34,131 nucleotides of DNA from Hominimerdicola alba (lineage in GTDB: Bacteria; Bacillota; Clostridia; Oscillospirales; Ruminococcaceae). The position numbers and the translations under genes were made by a program. Below are positions 30,833 through 34,131 of this stretch, in pieces (position 1 is the first letter of the stretch; each line of letters begins with the position of its first letter). The notes under the pieces were generated by a model. The model made no database searches. It was not told where the DNA came from and saw only the letters and a program-made list of their open reading frames with translations. The stretch covers positions 1 through 34,131 of the forward strand of contig NZ_FOKQ01000037.1 of NCBI RefSeq assembly GCF_900112155.1, given 5' to 3'.

Positions 30833-31397
30833 TAAAGTGATGAACATTTATCTTGTACATTAATAGTTCAAAAATAGCAGATGGGGAAATGGTACTTTTC
30901 TCGCTGAATAATCAAAAATTGATACTGTCATTATGCGGGCAGAAACTTTCTTGTATCTCAACACGATTGGAAATACATGTAAAATAAGTTCGCTGATACG
31001 AACTTTTATGAAATTATTCTACGAAACATTTTCGTGATTTATGAGTAAGCAAAGTAGTTTCGGGCTTGTAGAATTGATGGGATTTCTTTTGTGATAAAAT
31101 ATAGTAAAAATATTGAATATATATAAATATTATTTATAACTACAAACTTACAGTATTTTATCATAAATAACGATTTATAAATCGTATATATGATATGGCG
31201 ATTATTTGAATCTGTTATGAATTCATATCCTGAAAAGTGCGATAACTCTATGGTTCGACAATATGTATATATTGAATAAGATACTATTTGTTAATCTGTG
31301 CTTTATGTAAAATTAACCTGTCAATAGGAGTGGACCCTATAGTAAATAATTTAGGGGACGCTTTTATATCAATAATTGTTTTAAGGAGGTTCTGAAA
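30833..31397 (+). promoter_or_regulatory. Long structured AT-rich leader of the beta-helix/CBM37 gene
   Basis: No convincing gene is present. Inverted repeats are frequent: AAGTTCG/CGAACTT (30986-31005) followed by four T; ACGAAA/TTTCGT (31021-31035); TGATAAAATA/TATTTTATCA (31092-31101 and 31154-31163, 10 bp); a 16-bp perfect palindrome (31170-31185); and CCCTA/TAGGG (31335-31356) before TTTT. The ribosome binding site AAGGAGG follows at the end. It may act as a cis-regulatory leader, or contain a small RNA. Confidence 0.45.
31170..31185. repeat. 16-bp perfect palindrome
   Basis: ACGATTTATAAATCGT, with no mismatch and no central spacer, lies in the leader of the beta-helix/CBM37 gene. It could be an operator or a hairpin. 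Confidence 0.4.
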
Positions 31398-32978
31398 ATG
31401 AACAAAGGAAGAAATTGCAAGAAGGTAGCAGCAGCTCTGATGGCACTCACCATGACAGCAGGATTGGTTCCTGCAAATATTTGCAGCTTTATAAGCGTAA
31501 CTGCAAATGCTGAGGAAGTAGAGCTGATAGTCCCCGCTGATGAGGTAGTTACCGATGATGAAACTACCGCAGAAGAAGTTGTAGCTGTAGATTACAGCGC
31601 ACTTACTGAGGGCGAGTATGTTATTGACGGTGATGTAACTGTAGAGTCTGTTATTACAGTTTCCGGTGTTGTTAATCTTACACTGAACGAGGGCGCTACA
31701 CTTACAGCAGTTCAGGGTATCGTTATCGAAGAAGGCGCTGTACTCAACGTATACGGTGAGGGCACACTTGTTGCAACAGGTGCTCCCAACGAAGGTACAA
31801 ACCAGTTCGGTCACAACGCTATCAATGGTACTATAAATGTTTATGGTGGTACTATCAACGCTACTGCAAGTGATTCTGCTCAGGGCTACGGCGCTACATA
31901 TTGGCTGCATGGCAACTGGGGCATTCCCGGTGTAGCTGCTATTGAAGGTGATATAACTGTTTATGGCGGCAAAATTATCGCCCAGGGCGGTAACGGCGGC
32001 GACGGCGGAGATGGCTGGTATGCAGGCAGCGGTGCAACCGGTGGCTATGCACTGGCAGGTAAGATCACTATCTACGGTGGAGATTTTGACCTTAAAGGCG
32101 GCAAGGGCGGTAAGGGCGTAAAGAGCAGCAACTCATGGGGCGGCTATCCCGATGGCGTAGATGGTAAGGACGGTGCTGCATTCGATCCCTCTTCTTCCGT
32201 ATATGTAGACGGCAAGGGTGCTATTATTGAGAAGATCAACTATGTAACATGGAACTGGATGCTTCTTGAAGACGGTACATACACCGCAGTACCCAAGCTG
32301 TACAATGCAGATGGTGAAGAGAAAGATATCAGCGAAAAGGAAGTAAACATTACTACTGCTTATTCTAAGGGTCTGACCATCTATACTGCTACCGTTTTTG
32401 TTGATGGCAAGGCATACAGCAATTCTATCCAGACTGAAGCAAAGGTAAAGTTCAATCCTGAAGTTACTTACGAGAAGGGTTATAAGAAGGTAACTCTGAA
32501 ATGGGATAGCGTATACGGTGCACAGAAGTACGGTGTTGCAGGTTATGTAAACGGCACATGGAGACTTCTGGAGCAGGGTCACGGCAACTCTTATGTTCTG
32601 AAAGACCTGAAGCCCGGCACCGAGTACAAGGTAGCAGTAGTTGCAATGTTCAACGGTAAGTGGAACGCTGATACTTCCAATGCTATAACTGTATCTCCTA
32701 AGGATGCTGAATATCCTGAGGTTACCGATATTGAATACAGCAGACAGTTCCATCAGTTCAAACTGTACTGGGATGAACTGGACGATGCTGATGAGTACGC
32801 TGTTGCAGTTAAACTGGCAGGAAAGTGGAAGGTTCTCAGCCGCACTGAAGATACTTCTTACACTTCTCCCAAGCTGATAGTTGACAGCACTTATGAGATG
32901 GTAGTCGTTGCTAAGATGGACGGCAAGTGGGATCTCGATAATATCGACAGCAGATCTTTCAATATTACTGTACAGTAA
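31398..32978 (+). CDS. Secreted beta-helix-like protein with paired CBM37-type modules
   Basis: A 526-residue exported protein. Signal peptide about 1-38 (VTANA cleavage); an acidic Val/Glu/Asp linker (39-65). Residues about 68-280 form a glycine-rich region with right-handed beta-helix character, including three rungs with INVYGGTI (146-153), ITVYGGKI (186-193) and ITIYGGDF (223-230), separated by Gly/Asn/Asp-rich loops. A short beta segment follows (about 281-345). The C-terminus is two Fn3-like modules (about 354-433 and 437-526) that match the paired tail of the GH9 cellulase here (KYGVAGYVNGTW, QFHQFKLYW, VKLAGKWKVL). No catalytic residues are recognisable. AAGGAGG lies 9 nt upstream. 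It probably binds plant cell walls or the cell surface as an adhesin or substrate receptor. It is divergent from a LytTR two-component system. Confidence 0.85.
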   Translation: MNKGRNCKKVAAALMALTMTAGLVPANICSFISVTANAEEVELIVPADEVVTDDETTAEEVVAVDYSALTEGEYVIDGDVTVESVITVSGVVNLTLNEGATLTAVQGIVIEEGAVLNVYGEGTLVATGAPNEGTNQFGHNAINGTINVYGGTINATASDSAQGYGATYWLHGNWGIPGVAAIEGDITVYGGKIIAQGGNGGDGGDGWYAGSGATGGYALAGKITIYGGDFDLKGGKGGKGVKSSNSWGGYPDGVDGKDGAAFDPSSSVYVDGKGAIIEKINYVTWNWMLLEDGTYTAVPKLYNADGEEKDISEKEVNITTAYSKGLTIYTATVFVDGKAYSNSIQTEAKVKFNPEVTYEKGYKKVTLKWDSVYGAQKYGVAGYVNGTWRLLEQGHGNSYVLKDLKPGTEYKVAVVAMFNGKWNADTSNAITVSPKDAEYPEVTDIEYSRQFHQFKLYWDELDDADEYAVAVKLAGKWKVLSRTEDTSYTSPKLIVDSTYEMVVVAKMDGKWDLDNIDSRSFNITVQ

Positions 32979-33042
32979 TAAAACTCCTCTTATAGATCAT
33001 TTTAAAAGAAAACGATGGTTTCGAAAGAACTGTCGTAAACAG

Positions 33043-33071
33043 AAAAGTCCGGTTTTGAGCCGGACTTTTTT
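33043..33071. terminator. Bidirectional terminator
   Basis: AAAAGTCCGG and CCGGACTTTT form a 10-bp stem with a 7-nt loop, flanked by A on one side and T on the other. It serves the convergent beta-helix/CBM37 and SDR genes. Confidence 0.93.
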
Positions 33072-33080
33072 GTCATATAT

Positions 33081-33785
33081 TTAAGTATTCAGTTTCCATC
33101 CATTATCCCCGTGGTAGATCATCAGCTTTGTCATTCCGCCGTCGATGCAGATGTTTTCTCCTGTGATGAAACCTGCCTTGTCGGAACAGAGAAAAAGCAC
33201 CATATTTGCGATATCAAGAGGTTCGCCCACACGCCCGCAGGGCTGCTGATAAGCATCTGCACCATCGTAAATACTGCCGCCAGTTTCTATCCACCCGGGA
33301 GATATAGAATTCACGCGAACTTTTCCCGAAAGGCTGACTGCAAGTGCATGGGTAAGTGCCGCAATACCTCCCTTTGCCGCAGTGTAGCTTTCGGTCTGTG
33401 GCTGACTCATTCTGTCCCGTGATGAGGATATATTGATTATACTTCCGCCATTAGAAAAATGTGGTGCAAACAGCTTTGAAAGATAAAAAGGTGCAGTTAC
33501 GCCCACTGCCAGTGCATACTGAAATTCCTCATAGCTGCATTCTTCGATGCCTTTCATGATGGGCAGAGCATTGTTTATCAGAAAGTCGATATGCCCGTGT
33601 TTTTCGATCACTTCCGTCGCAAAGCGTTCAAGCACTTTCTTGTCAGAAATATCTCCGACAAAATGATCGCCCTCAGCTTTGTCGATAACGCACACAACTG
33701 CTCCGTTTTTTCTGAACTCATCGGCAATGCATTTGCCGATACCATGTGCGCCGCCTGTTATGACGGCAACTTTGTTTTTGAACAT
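33081..33785 (-). CDS. Short-chain dehydrogenase/reductase
   Basis: A 234-residue classical SDR. The Rossmann motif TGGAHGIG is at residues 10-17, NNA at 71-73, the catalytic Ser region NISSS at 118-122, and YTAAK with Tyr134 and Lys138. The following SPGWIETGG and the C-terminal GFITGENICIDGGM are typical. Asp35 after beta2 suggests NAD+ rather than NADP+ as cofactor. GAGGAGG lies about 8 nt before the ATG. Substrate unknown (sugar or secondary alcohol). It is downstream, on the same strand, of the hairpin-rich segment at the right edge. Confidence 0.93.
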   Translation of the reverse strand: MFKNKVAVITGGAHGIGKCIADEFRKNGAVVCVIDKAEGDHFVGDISDKKVLERFATEVIEKHGHIDFLINNALPIMKGIEECSYEEFQYALAVGVTAPFYLSKLFAPHFSNGGSIINISSSRDRMSQPQTESYTAAKGGIAALTHALAVSLSGKVRVNSISPGWIETGGSIYDGADAYQQPCGRVGEPLDIANMVLFLCSDKAGFITGENICIDGGMTKLMIYHGDNGWKLNT

Positions 33786-33894
33786 TTAATACCTCCTCAA
33801 AATATCTTGTAAAATCTCGTAAATACTCGCGAAATCTCAGTATTTCATAAAGTTATGTTCAAGAAATGAACCAAGTTATGGATGATCCAAAGCA

Positions 33895-34131
33895 TTGAAT
33901 GCCGGATTTAACGTTATCAGGGTATAGCAAACAAAACGTCTTGAGAGATCTGTTTTGACAGCCTTGATGCGACCCATATCCGTTACGGCAGCAAACCTCC
34001 TCTGTCCAACGGGATCATTCGTCACGTGAAGTCCCAACTTCCTTCGTTCTGCCTATCCATAACAGGGCGTCGGCGCAGCTCCATTGCGAGGTCATGCCCC
34101 TTGGTAATAATTCCTGCCGACTGCCGGCTCA
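33895..34131 (-). ncRNA. Candidate structured non-coding RNA, possibly raiA-type, perhaps cut by the window edge
   Basis: The last ~180 bp are visibly more GC-rich than the surrounding intergenic DNA and show no gene-like frame. Many short perfect stems fit together (plus coordinates): GCCG/CGGC (34116-34128), GGGC/GCCC (34065-34068 and 34096-34099), GGGA/TCCC (34011-34014 and 34032-34035) with inner TTC/GAA, and GACAG/CTGTC (33957-33961 and 34002-34006) enclosing CCG-TTA-CGG. This density is typical of a folded RNA. From memory the arrangement is reminiscent of the raiA-motif RNA of Firmicutes, but I cannot verify this. The strand is inferred. No promoter is visible; it would lie beyond the window. 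Confidence 0.4.

Noticed and set aside
30889-30987. 32-codon frame after the LytTR-controlled promoter as a possible signal peptide or pheromone gene for the AgrC-like kinase
   Set aside because: The G-rich bases stand directly against the ATG rather than at proper distance, no agrB-like processing gene exists nearby, and no double-glycine leader is visible.
31284-31910. Open frame of 208 codons on the minus strand over the start of the beta-helix/CBM37 gene
   Set aside because: It has no ribosome binding site, an odd composition (Cys, Ser, Asn rich), and is antisense to a gene with a clear signal peptide and AAGGAGG box.
1-34131. CRISPR arrays, tRNA genes, rRNA genes and insertion sequences
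   Set aside because: No regularly spaced repeats, no cloverleaf with TTCGANTC-type arm in the gaps, no rRNA-like segment and no transposase-like frame were seen.
34025-34131. Open minus-strand frame running in from the right edge (about 35 codons)
   Set aside because: It has no recognisable protein features and lies in the hairpin-dense stretch. A structured RNA explains the composition better.

Overview
The window looks like a piece of the chromosome of a cellulolytic rumen or gut Firmicute of the genus Ruminococcus, most like Ruminococcus albus. Three observations point there. First, it encodes large secreted plant cell wall enzymes (GH9, GH26, GH43-CE1) that carry either dockerins or a paired C-terminal module resembling the R. 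albus CBM37 modules. Second, strong AAGGAGG-type ribosome binding sites and TTGACA-17-TATAAT promoters are everywhere. Third, an arylpyruvate ferredoxin oxidoreductase / aryl-acetate CoA ligase cluster sits close by, and R. albus is known for its dependence on phenylacetate and phenylpropionate. The species assignment is inference. No rRNA, tRNA, CRISPR array or insertion sequence was seen.

Layout. 1-2.7 kb: a minus-strand operon of a DUF2975 membrane protein, a small Xre-type regulator and a DUF4173 membrane protein. 2.9-3.5 kb: kptA (RNA 2'-phosphotransferase), convergent with a galK - hypothetical - trmB operon (3.5-6.1 kb). 6.3-6.8 kb: a small lipoprotein. 7.0-13.3 kb: iorA, two unknown genes, iorB, paaK, a DUF1877 gene, a small membrane protein, a structured non-coding stretch and an ACT-domain protein. 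13.4-14.3 kb: an exported membrane protein. 14.6 kb: a 56-residue 2[4Fe-4S] ferredoxin, the natural electron partner for IorAB.

14.9-24.5 kb is the polysaccharide island. GH26 mannanase (CBM35, dockerin) and GH9-CBM3c endoglucanase (CBM37-type tail) are on the minus strand, separated by a strong intercistronic hairpin. A GH43 / tandem CBM22 / dockerin / CE1 enzyme is divergent on the plus strand behind a leader of about 500 nt. 24.6-26.7 kb: a minus-strand operon of DUF1653, nitroreductase and two GNAT acetyltransferases. 26.8-28.3 kb: an ECF sigma factor and its membrane anti-sigma partner, with an ECF-like -35 element in front of the sigma gene.

28.6-33.0 kb is the most interesting part. 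An AgrC-like sensor kinase and a LytTR response regulator (minus strand) are divergent from a secreted, glycine-rich beta-helix-like protein that ends in the same CBM37-type pair as the GH9. Between them a perfect 10-bp direct repeat with 20-bp periodicity lies just upstream of a consensus -35 box, the classical arrangement of a LytTR target promoter, followed by a structured leader of about 560 nt. I read this as a signal-controlled surface adhesin or substrate-binding system. The window ends with an SDR dehydrogenase and, at the right edge, a GC-richer hairpin-dense stretch that may be a structured RNA on the minus strand (possibly of the raiA type).
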